Assembly: GCF_028331445.1 (NCBI RefSeq)
Contig: NZ_JAQMHX010000012.1
Location: 1 to 64,000 of the forward strand
Direction of reading: 5' to 3'
DNA from: Candidatus Phyllobacterium onerii
GTDB lineage: Bacteria; Pseudomonadota; Alphaproteobacteria; Rhizobiales; Rhizobiaceae
DNA: 64,000 nucleotides
This document shows positions 18,655-27,352 of the stretch, in pieces. The notes below the pieces were generated by a model. It saw only the letters and a list, made by a program, of their open reading frames with translations. It was not told where the DNA came from and made no database searches. Within the stretch, counting starts at the first letter, position 1; every line of letters begins with the position of its first letter. The position numbers were made by a program, and so were the translations under genes.

Positions 18655-20091
18655 ATGACGACTGCACTATCGGACGGCGAGGAAACAGCCGTCACAGCGC
18701 GGCAACCGCGCCTTGTTGCTCTCGTTGTCGCAGTCGCCTTCTTCATGCAGATGCTTGACGGGACAATCATCACAACCTCTCTGCCCCAGATGGCACATTC
18801 ATTCGGCATCGAGCCCGTGGCGATGAGCATCGGCATCACCGTCTACATGCTGTCCATGGCCGTTTTCATCCCGATTTCGGGCTGGATGGGTGATCGCTTC
18901 GGTGCGCGCAATGTCTTCATTGCCGCTATCGCCATTTTCACGATCGCCTCACTTGTCTGCGGTCTGTCGGAAACGCTTTGGCAGTTCGTCGGCGCGCGTG
19001 CCGTTCAGGGCGTGGGCAGTGCCCTGATGACCCCGGTCGGGCGCATGATCGTGCTACGCAATGCGGAGAAGTCCGAGCTTGTATCAGCTATCGCCCTCAT
19101 CACATGGCCTGCGCTGTTCGCGCCGGTCATCGGCCCTGTCCTTGGCAGCTTCATCACCACCTATCTGAGTTGGCATTGGAACTTTCTCATAAATATACCG
19201 CTCGGCGCCCTTGGTATTCTATTGGTCCTCAAATTCGTTCCGGACCAGCGCGAAACGTCAGTTCCGAAGTTTGACATGAAAGGTTTCGTCCTCTCCGCAG
19301 CCGGTTTGGCGCTTGTCCTCTCCAGCCTCGAATCCTTCACGCACGGCATCCACGAGTTCTACATCGCCGTCGGCATGCTTGTGGGCGGTTCGCTGTTGTC
19401 GGTCATCGCGGCGAGACATTTTCTGGTCATCAAAAACCCGCTGCTGGATCTGTCAGTTTTCAGGATCCACACCTTTGCCATCGCCACGGCCGCATCCGGA
19501 ACGGCAGGACGCGTCTCGATAAACTCGGCCCCATTCCTGTTGCCGCTGCTATTTCAGGTCGGCTTCGGCTTCAGCGCCATCAGGACGGGCACTTTCATCC
19601 TGGTATATTTCGTTGGGAATCTTGGCATGAAGGTCGTCACCACGCCGCTACTCAGGCGTTTCGGCTTTCGCTCGATTCTTTGCTTCAACGGTCTGATCGC
19701 AGCGCTGTCCCTCGCGGCCTGTTCGCTTCTATCCGCCGAAACGCCCGAGATCATCTCTTTTGCGCTCCTGCTCGTCGCGGGCCTCTCGCGTTCGATGCAG
19801 TTCACGGCGCTCAACACACTGACCTTTGCCGATATCAACGCTTCACAGCGCAGTTCTGCGTCGACACTTTCCAGCATGCTTCAGCAGATGTCGATGCTGC
19901 TCGGTGTTGCCATCGCCGCCATGGTTCTCAACCTGTCGCAAATGGCTCACGGCAATGCCACCACATCGCTGACGGATTTTCGCACGGCATTCTTCGTCGT
20001 CGGTCTTATCGGCGTTGTGTCTGCACTTCGTTTTCTGGAATTGCCGTGGAATGCCGGAGCCGAAGTCTCCGGGCACACAAGAAAGACCTGA
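18655..20091 (+). CDS. MFS transporter, DHA2 family
   Basis: This is a 478-residue exporter with about 14 membrane segments. Motifs are MLDGTIITTSLPQMAHSF in helix 1, SGWMGDRFGARNVF in loop 2-3 and RAVQGVGSALMTPVGRMIV in helix 5. It follows the binding-protein gene by 115 bases on the same strand, so it may belong to the operon and export a product or analogue. It is related throughout to the MFS protein at 11279-12730 on the other flank of the cluster. It converges with the OsmC gene seven bases apart. Confidence 0.87.
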   Translation: MTTALSDGEETAVTARQPRLVALVVAVAFFMQMLDGTIITTSLPQMAHSFGIEPVAMSIGITVYMLSMAVFIPISGWMGDRFGARNVFIAAIAIFTIASLVCGLSETLWQFVGARAVQGVGSALMTPVGRMIVLRNAEKSELVSAIALITWPALFAPVIGPVLGSFITTYLSWHWNFLINIPLGALGILLVLKFVPDQRETSVPKFDMKGFVLSAAGLALVLSSLESFTHGIHEFYIAVGMLVGGSLLSVIAARHFLVIKNPLLDLSVFRIHTFAIATAASGTAGRVSINSAPFLLPLLFQVGFGFSAIRTGTFILVYFVGNLGMKVVTTPLLRRFGFRSILCFNGLIAALSLAACSLLSAETPEIISFALLLVAGLSRSMQFTALNTLTFADINASQRSSASTLSSMLQQMSMLLGVAIAAMVLNLSQMAHGNATTSLTDFRTAFFVVGLIGVVSALRFLELPWNAGAEVSGHTRKT

Positions 20092-20098
20092 CGCCGCT

Positions 20099-20524
20099 TC
20101 AGTCCGCTAGCTTGGTGACGAAATCGGCATTGCCGCGCAACGTATTGCTGACGGTACATATCTCTTCGGCAGCCTCGACGATCTGATGCTTCGTGGCGTT
20201 GTCGAGATCGCCGTCGATCTCGATGGCAATATCGAAGCGGGCGATGCGCGACGGCCCGTCATGCGCCTTTTCGCCAGTCACGTGCACGCGGACTTCGCCG
20301 AGCCTATCGGTAACGCCAAGGCGGCTGGCGGCAATACGCGCGCTCAATGCAATACACGCCGACAATGAACTGTAGAGCAAATCGATCGGGCTGAAGCCTG
20401 GTTCGGAAACCGAGGTAACAACGCCCATCTTGCCTCCCGTCTCCGACGTGACGAGCGGCAGTTCCTTGGGCTGGAGTACGGACGTTGCGCCTACGGAGCG
20501 GGTCCTGATCTTGAGTTCAGACAT
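20099..20524 (-). CDS. OsmC family protein
   Basis: This is a 141-residue OsmC/Ohr-type protein. The two redox cysteines expected in the family are in SLSACIALSARI and EICTVSNTL, and PGFSPIDLLYSSLSAC is the family's central helix entry. OsmC proteins reduce organic hydroperoxides in the cytoplasm using dihydrolipoamide-type thiols. I chose the ATG at 20524 (MSELKIR); an in-frame ATG at 20542 adds six residues. Annotation as Ohr is not warranted because the surrounding residues fit generic OsmC better. Confidence 0.87.
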   Translation of the reverse strand: MSELKIRTRSVGATSVLQPKELPLVTSETGGKMGVVTSVSEPGFSPIDLLYSSLSACIALSARIAASRLGVTDRLGEVRVHVTGEKAHDGPSRIARFDIAIEIDGDLDNATKHQIVEAAEEICTVSNTLRGNADFVTKLAD

Positions 20525-20560
20525 TGGATGATTTCCCGACAATATATGCCCAGACTCTAC

Positions 20561-20893
20561 TCAGCGCGCGTACGAAACGCTACCGCTTTGTACCCTCTCG
20601 AGCGCTCTCATCGCTTCGAAAAGCATTTCCCTGTCCCGTTGATGCGCCTCAAACAGCGCGACGAAGGCAGGGTTGCTGATCTCGTGGGGTTTCGGCGCAG
20701 CCTTGGCGCGATCAAGACTGTTGTCTGCAGCGCGCCTCGCGGCGTCGACGCGCTGCTTTGCTGCGTCGATTACAGAGAGAGCCTGGCGCTTGCCACCTGT
20801 CGACACGGTTGATCCCGCTTCGGTTCCTGCAATCAAGGATTGCAAAAACTGTCCGCTGGCCTCATCCACACGCTCGACTGGTCTACCGTTCAT
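20561..20893 (-). CDS. Hypothetical helical protein
   Basis: This is a 110-residue protein without signal peptide or membrane segment. Residues 33-70 (KRQALSVIDAAKQRVDAAR and following) are strongly helical and charged, then comes a KPHEISNPAFVALFEAHQRD segment. I do not recognise a family. No strong ribosome site is visible before the ATG at 20893, so coding status rests on length, composition and the lack of a better reading. It lies upstream of and antiparallel to the TPR gene. Confidence 0.5.
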   Translation of the reverse strand: MNGRPVERVDEASGQFLQSLIAGTEAGSTVSTGGKRQALSVIDAAKQRVDAARRAADNSLDRAKAAPKPHEISNPAFVALFEAHQRDREMLFEAMRALERVQSGSVSYAR

Positions 20894-20990
20894 GCCATAC
20901 GCTTTTCATTCACAAATTCACTTTGTTGCAGTATAAATCCTTGTTCCTCCGGACAGAACGCACCGGGAGTCAGAATCCTTCCGAATATGA

Positions 20991-21048
20991 GTAAACAATT
21001 CCAGTTTCTGGCAGCTTCTGGAAAATCAATTGCGGCAATATTGTTTAC
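20991..21048. repeat. Spaced inverted repeat in a divergent promoter region
   Basis: GTAAACAAT (20991-20999) and ATTGTTTAC (21040-21048) are perfect nine-base inverted copies separated by 40 bases; a small CCAG-TTT-CTGG dyad lies between them. They sit between the divergent genes at 20561 and 21170, where a looping regulator could bind two half sites. Confidence 0.35.
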
Positions 21049-21169
21049 CGCCTGCCGCAGCCCGATTCGTTTAGCTATTGTCCGCCTCGAAATATTTGGC
21101 CAGATCTTCGAATAAATCAGGACGCGGCGTGTTCTCCACATGTCAGATTGTCATTCGGAGACAGAACTC

Positions 21170-21709
21170 ATGAAACACTCGATCACATCCACCTTGCTCG
21201 GTGCCAGCCTCGCCCTCGCTGCTTTTTCCATGCCGGCCTTTGCTGCCGGCGGCGGCGGTACCGACGATTCCGCCACGACGCCCACCTGCCCCAAGGGCCA
21301 GGTCTGGAGTTCCAAGGCCAAGAAATGCGTCAAGAAGACCAGCAGCGCCGTTCCCGACAAGGACCGCACCGAGTACGCGTACACGTTGGCCAAGGCCGGG
21401 CGCTATCAGGAAGCACTGGAAATGCTCGATACGCTGAAAGATCCAAACACCAAGGAAGCACTCAACTATCGCGGCTATGCCACACGCAAGCTCGGCCGCA
21501 CCGATGAAGGCATCTCCTGGTACAAGAAGTCCGTAGCGCTCGATCCGAAATACGCAAAGGTTCGCGAGTATCTTGGCGAAGCCTATGTCATCAAGGGTCA
21601 GCTCGATCTCGCCAAGGACCAGTTGATGACGATCAAGTCGATCTGCGGGACCACCTGCGAGGAATATCGCGATCTCCATGAGGCGATCGAAAAGCCCTCG
21701 AAGATCTGA
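21170..21709 (+). CDS. Secreted TPR protein next to an ECF sigma pair
   Basis: This is a 179-residue protein with a signal peptide (residues 1 to about 26, cleavage after AFA-AGGGG). A short segment with two cysteines (CPKGQVWSSKAKKCVKK, residues 40-56) precedes tetratricopeptide repeats: YAYTLAKAGRYQEALEMLDT, NYRGYATRKLGRTDEGISWY and EYLGEAYVIKGQLDLAKDQL. A final cysteine pair is in SICGTTCEEYRDL. The protein is probably periplasmic and mediates protein contacts. It is 57 bases before the sigma gene on the same strand, so it may be a target of, or a sensor for, that system. Confidence 0.85.
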   Translation: MKHSITSTLLGASLALAAFSMPAFAAGGGGTDDSATTPTCPKGQVWSSKAKKCVKKTSSAVPDKDRTEYAYTLAKAGRYQEALEMLDTLKDPNTKEALNYRGYATRKLGRTDEGISWYKKSVALDPKYAKVREYLGEAYVIKGQLDLAKDQLMTIKSICGTTCEEYRDLHEAIEKPSKI

Positions 21710-21765
21710 CCTGGCTATCGCCCGGCTGAAAGCGGTTGTGATTTGTTCACAAAGAAGGGATCAAG

Positions 21766-22392
21766 GTGACCATCGCTCATCGCCAACTTTCTGCTTATAG
21801 TCGGGCGACACCAGACGCGTCGTCAGCGGCGGATGTCCGCAGTGGACCTGTCTGGACGGAGGCAATCATCGCGAGCGAACACGAAATCCGGGCGAGCCTT
21901 GCCCAGTATCTCGGCCGGCTCTGGCGGTACGGTATTGTACTGTCCCGCCAGCGCGACGTTGCCGATGATCTCGTACAGGCGACCTGTGTTCGCGCGCTGG
22001 AGCGCGCCAGCCAATTCACGAGTGGGACAAGGCTTGATCGGTGGCTGTTCTCGATCATGCATTCGATCTGGCTTAATGAGGTCCGCTCGCGCCGCATTCG
22101 CATGGGTAATGGTTTCGTCGACGCCGACGTAACCCTTTCCTTCGACGGCGAACATGAAACCGAAACGCACGTCACGGCCAACCAGGTCTTGCGCCAGGTA
22201 AATGAATTGCCGGAGGCGCAGAGGACCGCCGTGTTTCTTGCCTATGTGGAGGGTCTGTCCTATCGCGAGGTCGCGGAGGTCCTTGATGTACCAATCGGCA
22301 CGGTTATGAGCCGCCTGGCAACGGCCCGTGCCAAACTCGCCGAACACGCCGATCCCGATGTGAAGGCCAAACAGATGAAAGGAGGGAAATGA
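21766..22392 (+). CDS. ECF sigma factor
   Basis: This is a 208-residue extracytoplasmic-function sigma factor. Region 2 is at about residues 44-110 (VADDLVQATCVRALERASQF) and region 4 at about 145-195 (LPEAQRTAVFLAYVEGLSYREV, here split as LPEAQRTAVFLAYVEG and LSYREVAEVLDVPIGTVMSRL). An unusual N-terminal extension of about 40 residues precedes region 2. Translation is assigned to GTG 21766 with AAGGG upstream. The stop overlaps the anti-sigma start (ATGA), the standard coupling of such pairs. Regulon and signal are unknown. Confidence 0.87.
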   Translation: MTIAHRQLSAYSRATPDASSAADVRSGPVWTEAIIASEHEIRASLAQYLGRLWRYGIVLSRQRDVADDLVQATCVRALERASQFTSGTRLDRWLFSIMHSIWLNEVRSRRIRMGNGFVDADVTLSFDGEHETETHVTANQVLRQVNELPEAQRTAVFLAYVEGLSYREVAEVLDVPIGTVMSRLATARAKLAEHADPDVKAKQMKGGK

Positions 22393-23189
22393 TGGTTGAT
22401 CTGAAACACGCCGAAATGCCCTCCGACGAAATGTTGGTCGCGTTTCTCGACGGCGAACTTGATGGCGAGGAGCGCGCGCGGATCGATAGGCTGATCAAGA
22501 TCGATGAGGCGGTCGCCGCGCGATATGAATTCCTCTCGCGCAGTGAAATGGCCTTTTACGATGCGTTCCAGCCGCTGCTCGAAAACGCCCCCACAGCAAA
22601 GCTGGAAGCTATCCTGGGCGGGCTCCCTGCTTCGATCACCGGCGAGCCCGCTTCAAGGGGGTTGAGCCGCCGCGGTTTCATGGCCGCAGCCATCGGGCTG
22701 GTCTTTGTCGGCGTCGCTGCCGATCGAGGTTTCATGGCGTTCAAGCAAGCTTCCAGCGATCATGATGACGACTGGCGGGCAGTCGTTGCCGAATACCTGT
22801 CGCTTTACACGCCCGACACACTTGCCAATCTCGATAGCGACGAGCAATCGCAGAGCGCGCAGCTACAGAACGTAGGAGACGCGCTCGGCCTCTCGCTTCC
22901 TCTGCAGGCAGTGTCGTTGCCGGGGATCCCGCTCAAACGCGCGCAGGTTCTCCAGTATGATGGCAAGCCGCTTGGGCAGATCGCCTATCTCGATCCCGAA
23001 CACGGACCAATGGCTCTGTGCATTGTTCAATCGTCGAGTGGACCGCGTTCGCCGCAAACCGAGCGACGACACGGCATGAACGTCGTCTATTGGTCGGATC
23101 AGACCCATGGTTACATGCTGATCGGTCGTAACACAGCGGATGAATTGAACGATTTGGCGGAAGGGGTGCGAACAGCGCTCGCCGCATAA
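22389..23189 (+). CDS. Membrane anti-sigma factor, no zinc motif
   Basis: This is a 266-residue protein. The N-terminal part (residues 10-55, SDEMLVAFLDGELDGEERAR) is the anti-sigma domain. A single membrane helix follows at about residues 95-115 (RRGFMAAAIGLVFVGVAADR region), and the C-terminal 150 residues are periplasmic. The HxxxCxxC motif of zinc-binding anti-sigma factors is absent. The SRRGF segment before the helix looks like a twin-arginine motif but is internal. It overlaps the sigma gene by four bases and almost certainly holds that sigma factor at the membrane. Confidence 0.85.
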   Translation: MMVDLKHAEMPSDEMLVAFLDGELDGEERARIDRLIKIDEAVAARYEFLSRSEMAFYDAFQPLLENAPTAKLEAILGGLPASITGEPASRGLSRRGFMAAAIGLVFVGVAADRGFMAFKQASSDHDDDWRAVVAEYLSLYTPDTLANLDSDEQSQSAQLQNVGDALGLSLPLQAVSLPGIPLKRAQVLQYDGKPLGQIAYLDPEHGPMALCIVQSSSGPRSPQTERRHGMNVVYWSDQTHGYMLIGRNTADELNDLAEGVRTALAA

Positions 23190-23269
23190 GCTTCTACGAA
23201 AGCCGGTGGGTATTCCATGCTGATTGGACTACGGTAGGCATTCTGTGCATTTGACCTCGGAGGAATGTC

Positions 23270-24988
23270 ATGCGCCCAGTCACCGAACTGTTAGAAAGCG
23301 ATGTGGCTAGACTAAGTCACGTGCACGGCGCCACTGAGCCGCCATTGCTGGAGACCACCATCTCACAAACGCTCGATAGGGCGGCCTTGCGATGGCCCGA
23401 TAGCGAAGCCGTTGTCTCGGTCCATCAAGATGTTCGGTGGACTTATGGCGAGCTGAAAGCAAGAACCGATGCTTTCGCCGCTGGCCTGATCGCGTTGGGG
23501 CTGCAGCGCGGCGACCGCATTGGCATATGGTCGCCCAACAATGCGCAATGGGCATTGACCCAATTCGCTGCGGCAAAAGCCGGTCTCATTCTCGTCAACA
23601 TCAATCCCGCCTATCGCCTCTCCGAGGTCGAATACACGCTGAACAAGGTAGGTGTAAAAGCGTTGGTTGCGCTCGAGCGGTTCAAGACGAGCGAATATGC
23701 CGAAATGATCGAAGCCCTCGCCCCGGAACTTTCCTCGGGTGAAGGGGAGATCAATTCTTCAAGACTACCCTGTCTGAAGCATGCCATCTTGATTGGAACA
23801 CACGTTCGCCCCGGATGGATCGCGTTCGAAGATGTACCCAAGCTCGCAACAGAAATTCACCGCGCTCAACTGTCAGATCGTGACGCAACAACGGGTTGCG
23901 CGGATCCGGTCAACATCCAATTCACCAGTGGAACGACTGGTTTGCCCAAGGGCGCTACACTTTCCCATCGCAACATACTCAATAACGGTTTTTTCGTAGG
24001 CCGTAGCGTTGGCCTGAATCCCGGAGACCGGCTCTGCATCCCCGTCCCGCTTTATCATTGCTTCGGCATGGTCATGGCAAATCTTGGCTGCGTCGTGCAT
24101 GGCGCAACTATGGTCTATCCGTCCGAAGCCTTCGACCCGTTGGCGGTCTTGAGTGCCGTTGAAGCCGAGCGGTGCACGGCTCTTTATGGTGTGCCGACTA
24201 TGTTCATTGCCGAGCTCGGACATCCCGAGTTCGAACGCTTCGACCTGTCATCCTTGCGAACCGGCTGCATGGCGGGATCGCCCTGCCCCGTCGAGATCAT
24301 GAAGCAGGTCATCGAACGCATGCACATGCGGGATGTCACCATCGCTTACGGGATGACCGAGACCAGTCCCGTCAGTTTCCAAAGTTCAGGCGAAGACCCG
24401 GTTTCCCGGCGGGTCTCGACGATCGGGCGGGTTCAACCGCATCTCGAATGCAAGGTCATCGATGTCAATGGTAGTACCGTTCCTCGCGGCACGCCTGGCG
24501 AGCTCTGCACCAGGGGTTATTCCGTCATGATCGGCTACTGGGACGATCCGGAAAAGACAGCAGAAGCGATCGACGAAGATGGCTGGATGCATACCGGTGA
24601 CCTCGCGACCATAGATGATGAGGGCTATGGCAATATTGTCGGACGCCAAAAGGACATGGTGGTTCGCGGCGGCGAAAACATCTATCCGCGCGAAGTGGAG
24701 GAGTATCTGTTTCGCCACTCCAAGATCAAGGACGTTGCCATCGTCGGCGTTCCTGATCCGAAGTTCGGCGAAGAACTCTGTGCCTGGATCATTTTGAAGA
24801 CCGGTGAAGACGCCGACGAAGAAGAGATCAAGGCGTTTTGCCATGGACAAATCGCCCATTACAAGGTGCCGAGATACGTCCGTTTCGTCGAAGCATTTCC
24901 TCTGACGGTAACAGGCAAGATCCAGAAATATCTTATCCGCAAACAGATGGCGGAGGAGCTTGGAATACAGGAACAGAAAACGGCCTGA
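23270..24988 (+). CDS. Acyl-CoA synthetase (AMP-binding family)
   Basis: This is a 572-residue adenylate-forming ligase. The P-loop is [16 protein letters not shown], followed by [31 protein letters not shown] and [20 protein letters not shown], with the C-terminal catalytic lysine motif [14 protein letters not shown]. It activates a carboxylic acid with ATP and links it to CoA. Length and motifs fit medium- or long-chain fatty acyl-CoA synthetases. GGAGG is just before the ATG at 23270. No beta-oxidation genes are adjacent, so chain length is unresolved. Confidence 0.88.
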   Translation: MRPVTELLESDVARLSHVHGATEPPLLETTISQTLDRAALRWPDSEAVVSVHQDVRWTYGELKARTDAFAAGLIALGLQRGDRIGIWSPNNAQWALTQFAAAKAGLILVNINPAYRLSEVEYTLNKVGVKALVALERFKTSEYAEMIEALAPELSSGEGEINSSRLPCLKHAILIGTHVRPGWIAFEDVPKLATEIHRAQLSDRDATTGCADPVNIQFTSGTTGLPKGATLSHRNILNNGFFVGRSVGLNPGDRLCIPVPLYHCFGMVMANLGCVVHGATMVYPSEAFDPLAVLSAVEAERCTALYGVPTMFIAELGHPEFERFDLSSLRTGCMAGSPCPVEIMKQVIERMHMRDVTIAYGMTETSPVSFQSSGEDPVSRRVSTIGRVQPHLECKVIDVNGSTVPRGTPGELCTRGYSVMIGYWDDPEKTAEAIDEDGWMHTGDLATIDDEGYGNIVGRQKDMVVRGGENIYPREVEEYLFRHSKIKDVAIVGVPDPKFGEELCAWIILKTGEDADEEEIKAFCHGQIAHYKVPRYVRFVEAFPLTVTGKIQKYLIRKQMAEELGIQEQKTA

Positions 24989-25150
24989 AAACCAGTCCGC
25001 TGCATTCTGCTAATGGCTAATTGACACTGTGAACCCGGTTAACCTAATCCGGGTGGTACTGCTTGGCTCAAAATTTCAAGACGGCTATACGGGGTTATTG
25101 CGGGAGGGCGCGAAACTGTGCTCCTTCGCGACTCAAGAATGGAGCACGCT

Positions 25151-25645
25151 ATGATCAAATCCAAACGCGGCAACTTGTCTGGCTTATTCCTTGCAATTCC
25201 AATAAGCGTTTTATTGGCGTTCGGTGCCGATGCCAAATCGAAAGGCACACCGATGCCAACCGACACACCTCGTGCGTATCTTGCGGTGTCGAACAGCACG
25301 CCGGCGACCTTGGGCGAAACAATGAACCTCAGTCGGACAACTGCCCGCTTCTCCAAACTCAAAGGCGAAATGAAATTGCGATATTCCGGAGTGTGGAATG
25401 CCGGAGAAAATGCGCAATATGGCGGGGAGGTTTATCAGGTACTCAATGCCGACGACTTCTTTGCAAAGAACAAAGGTAAAAATGGCTTCTGTGATGAACC
25501 TGTCCGGTGGCTAACAGTAGTTGATAAAAGCAAACAACTCCTTGAAGGAACAATTCTTGTCGCGATGTTCAACATTCAGGACTGGCACAAATATACCGAG
25601 AACACCACCGGCTTATGCAGTACCGACTCGTTTCAGTTGAAATAA
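25151..25645 (+). CDS. Secreted hypothetical protein
   Basis: This is a 164-residue protein with a signal peptide (GLFLAIPISVLLAFGADAKS near residues 9-30). The mature part has two cysteines, in NGFCDEPVRW and TGLCSTDSF, that may form a disulfide. RWLTVVDKSKQLLEGTILVAMF looks like a beta-rich core. I do not recognise a family. The ATG at 25151 has GGAG six bases upstream, which is why earlier starts at 25118 and 25139 were not taken. Confidence 0.65.
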   Translation: MIKSKRGNLSGLFLAIPISVLLAFGADAKSKGTPMPTDTPRAYLAVSNSTPATLGETMNLSRTTARFSKLKGEMKLRYSGVWNAGENAQYGGEVYQVLNADDFFAKNKGKNGFCDEPVRWLTVVDKSKQLLEGTILVAMFNIQDWHKYTENTTGLCSTDSFQLK

Positions 25646-25797
25646 CGCCGAGAAGACGCGGTCTGCTGTTTCCATTTAACTGAGGGCGTCATTTCCGCCG
25701 GTCGAACGGCCATTTTCGTCACACTCATAGCTGTCGCGCTCTTCGGATTGCAAACCCCTACTACTTCACCTCGCCATAACAGTCGCGACCTGCGGGA

Positions 25798-26649
25798 TCA
25801 GTTGTCGATGAAGTCGCGCACGGCCTTGTTGTAACCCTCCGGGTCCTGCAGCATGGCGAAATGACTGGCGTTATCGAGGATGACCAGTTTGGCCCCCGGA
25901 ATCGTCTTGGCCATGTATTCCGTATGCTCACGCGTAATCGCCTCGTCATGATCGCCAAGAACGATTGCCACTGGCGTCTTGATTTTCTTCAGATCGTCGT
26001 CACTCCAGTTGGGCTGGCTTGCCCACATACCACTGATCTGTTCGACAAAGGCATCATACTGGTCCGGCGTAGGCGAAATCTTCTTGTAGATTTCGCCTGA
26101 CTTATCAATATAGGCCGCGAAGGTCTTGTTTTTCATGACATCTGGATTCACGCCGTCGACCTTGGAGTTGGCTGCCTGCGCGAAGAGTTTCGTCAGCCTC
26201 TCGGGGTGATTCATGGCGATGTCGAGACCAATTATCCCGCCGTCACTCCATCCAACCAGCGCAGTCTTGTCGACCTTCAGGAAATCGAGAAGCGCGAGGT
26301 AATCCGATGACATCAAATCATAGCTGTAAGGATCGGCGTTGCGGGTCGAACGTCCATGGCCACGGCTGTCGGCGACAATAACCATATGGTCTTTCGCAAG
26401 GTCGGCCACCTGTGCACCCCAGATATCGGCATAGCCGAGGCCGCCATGTATGAGGAGAACGGGTGGCCCCTTACCATAGACGGCATAGTACATTTCGATG
26501 CCGTTGACTGGAGCCGTGCCGCTTTTCTCAGCCGCGGGCATTGGTGCTGGCGGGGGAAGCTTTTCCCAGCGCTCGGCGGCTTGAGCGCCTGAACCAGCCA
26601 GCGTGAGCAATAGGATAAATGCGGGAGCTAAGGATCTAAGAAACATCAT
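25798..26649 (-). CDS. Secreted alpha/beta hydrolase
   Basis: This is a 283-residue hydrolase with a signal peptide (cleavage near GAQA-AERW, residue 24). PVLLIHGGLGYADIW is the oxyanion loop, LVGWSDGGII holds the nucleophile Ser135, GDHDEAI the acidic residue and NASHFAML the catalytic His. The complete Ser-Asp-His triad suggests an active esterase, lactonase or related enzyme in the periplasm. The start at 26649 follows AAGGGAAAG; ATG 26646 is equally possible. Substrate unknown. Confidence 0.85.
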   Translation of the reverse strand: MMFLRSLAPAFILLLTLAGSGAQAAERWEKLPPPAPMPAAEKSGTAPVNGIEMYYAVYGKGPPVLLIHGGLGYADIWGAQVADLAKDHMVIVADSRGHGRSTRNADPYSYDLMSSDYLALLDFLKVDKTALVGWSDGGIIGLDIAMNHPERLTKLFAQAANSKVDGVNPDVMKNKTFAAYIDKSGEIYKKISPTPDQYDAFVEQISGMWASQPNWSDDDLKKIKTPVAIVLGDHDEAITREHTEYMAKTIPGAKLVILDNASHFAMLQDPEGYNKAVRDFIDN

Positions 26650-26753
26650 CTTTCCCTTCAAGGAGCACGAGATGTGGTGCATGCATCCTAACCAAGATCA
26701 TTGTGTTTGGCGACTGTTGCGCTGATTTGGAAGTGAAGGCAGACGTAACAAAA

Positions 26754-26775
26754 AAGGCGGCCCGCGAGCCGCCTT
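26754..26775 (-). terminator. Rho-independent terminator
   Basis: AAGGCGGC and GCCGCCTT form a perfect eight-base stem around a six-base loop. Read on the minus strand it is followed directly by a run of six T, which ends the COG4315 gene transcript. Confidence 0.85.
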
Positions 26776-26795
26776 CGAAATATGCAGGAGGTGTC

Positions 26796-27155
26796 CTACT
26801 TGGCAACGTGCCAGACACCGCCGACGCCATCGCCAGTCATATCGCCGGCTTTCTTGTCCTTGGCGAACGTATAAAGTGGTTTGCCTTCATAGGCCCACAT
26901 TTCCTTGCCCGCCGTGTCCTTGACCAGCGTCCATTCGCCTTCAGCCTTCGCCCCTTTGGCGGCATGGAATGCCGGCCAGTTTTTCAAGCATTTCTCATCG
27001 CAGTTCGATTTGCCGTCCTTGTCCTTGTCGAACGTATAAAGCGTCATGCCCTTCGCGTCGGTCCACATGTCGCCCATCTTTTTCGCAGGTTCTGCCGCGA
27101 AGGCAGAAAGGCTGGTGGCGGCGAGAAATCCCATTGCGATCAAAATTGTCTTCAT
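26796..27155 (-). CDS. COG4315 / lipoprotein_15-type secreted repeat protein
   Basis: This is a 119-residue secreted protein with a signal peptide ending AFA-AEPAKK. It has two copies of the family motif, MTLYTFDKDKDGKSNCDEKC and KPLYTFAKDKKAGDMTGDGV, with W residues between them (NWPAFHAA, MWAYEGK, GVWHVAK). CDEKCLKNWP holds a conserved cysteine pair. The family is periplasmic and of unknown function. The ATG at 27155 has GAGGGAG eight bases upstream; a GTG at 27164 is in frame but overlaps that site. Confidence 0.88.
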   Translation of the reverse strand: MKTILIAMGFLAATSLSAFAAEPAKKMGDMWTDAKGMTLYTFDKDKDGKSNCDEKCLKNWPAFHAAKGAKAEGEWTLVKDTAGKEMWAYEGKPLYTFAKDKKAGDMTGDGVGGVWHVAK

Positions 27156-27352
27156 TGTTTTCACTCCCTCTTTGGGATTGCCAGCGGGGCGCTGACAGTG
27201 CCCGTTCTTAAGCGAACCAAGCCGTTCGCATCGAAGAATACTCTACCACATTTCGTTCCGAATTGAGGCACTGCAGGCGCATTTTGCGCTTTGATTTGAT
27301 ACATTTGGTCTTGATTGCTAGGAATTCGATGACCGACATTCAGGAGTGGACA

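Noticed and set aside
25040-25065. ACCCGG/CCGGGT hairpin after the acyl-CoA synthetase gene as terminator
   Set aside because: Only six pairs with no T-run; termination there is unproven.
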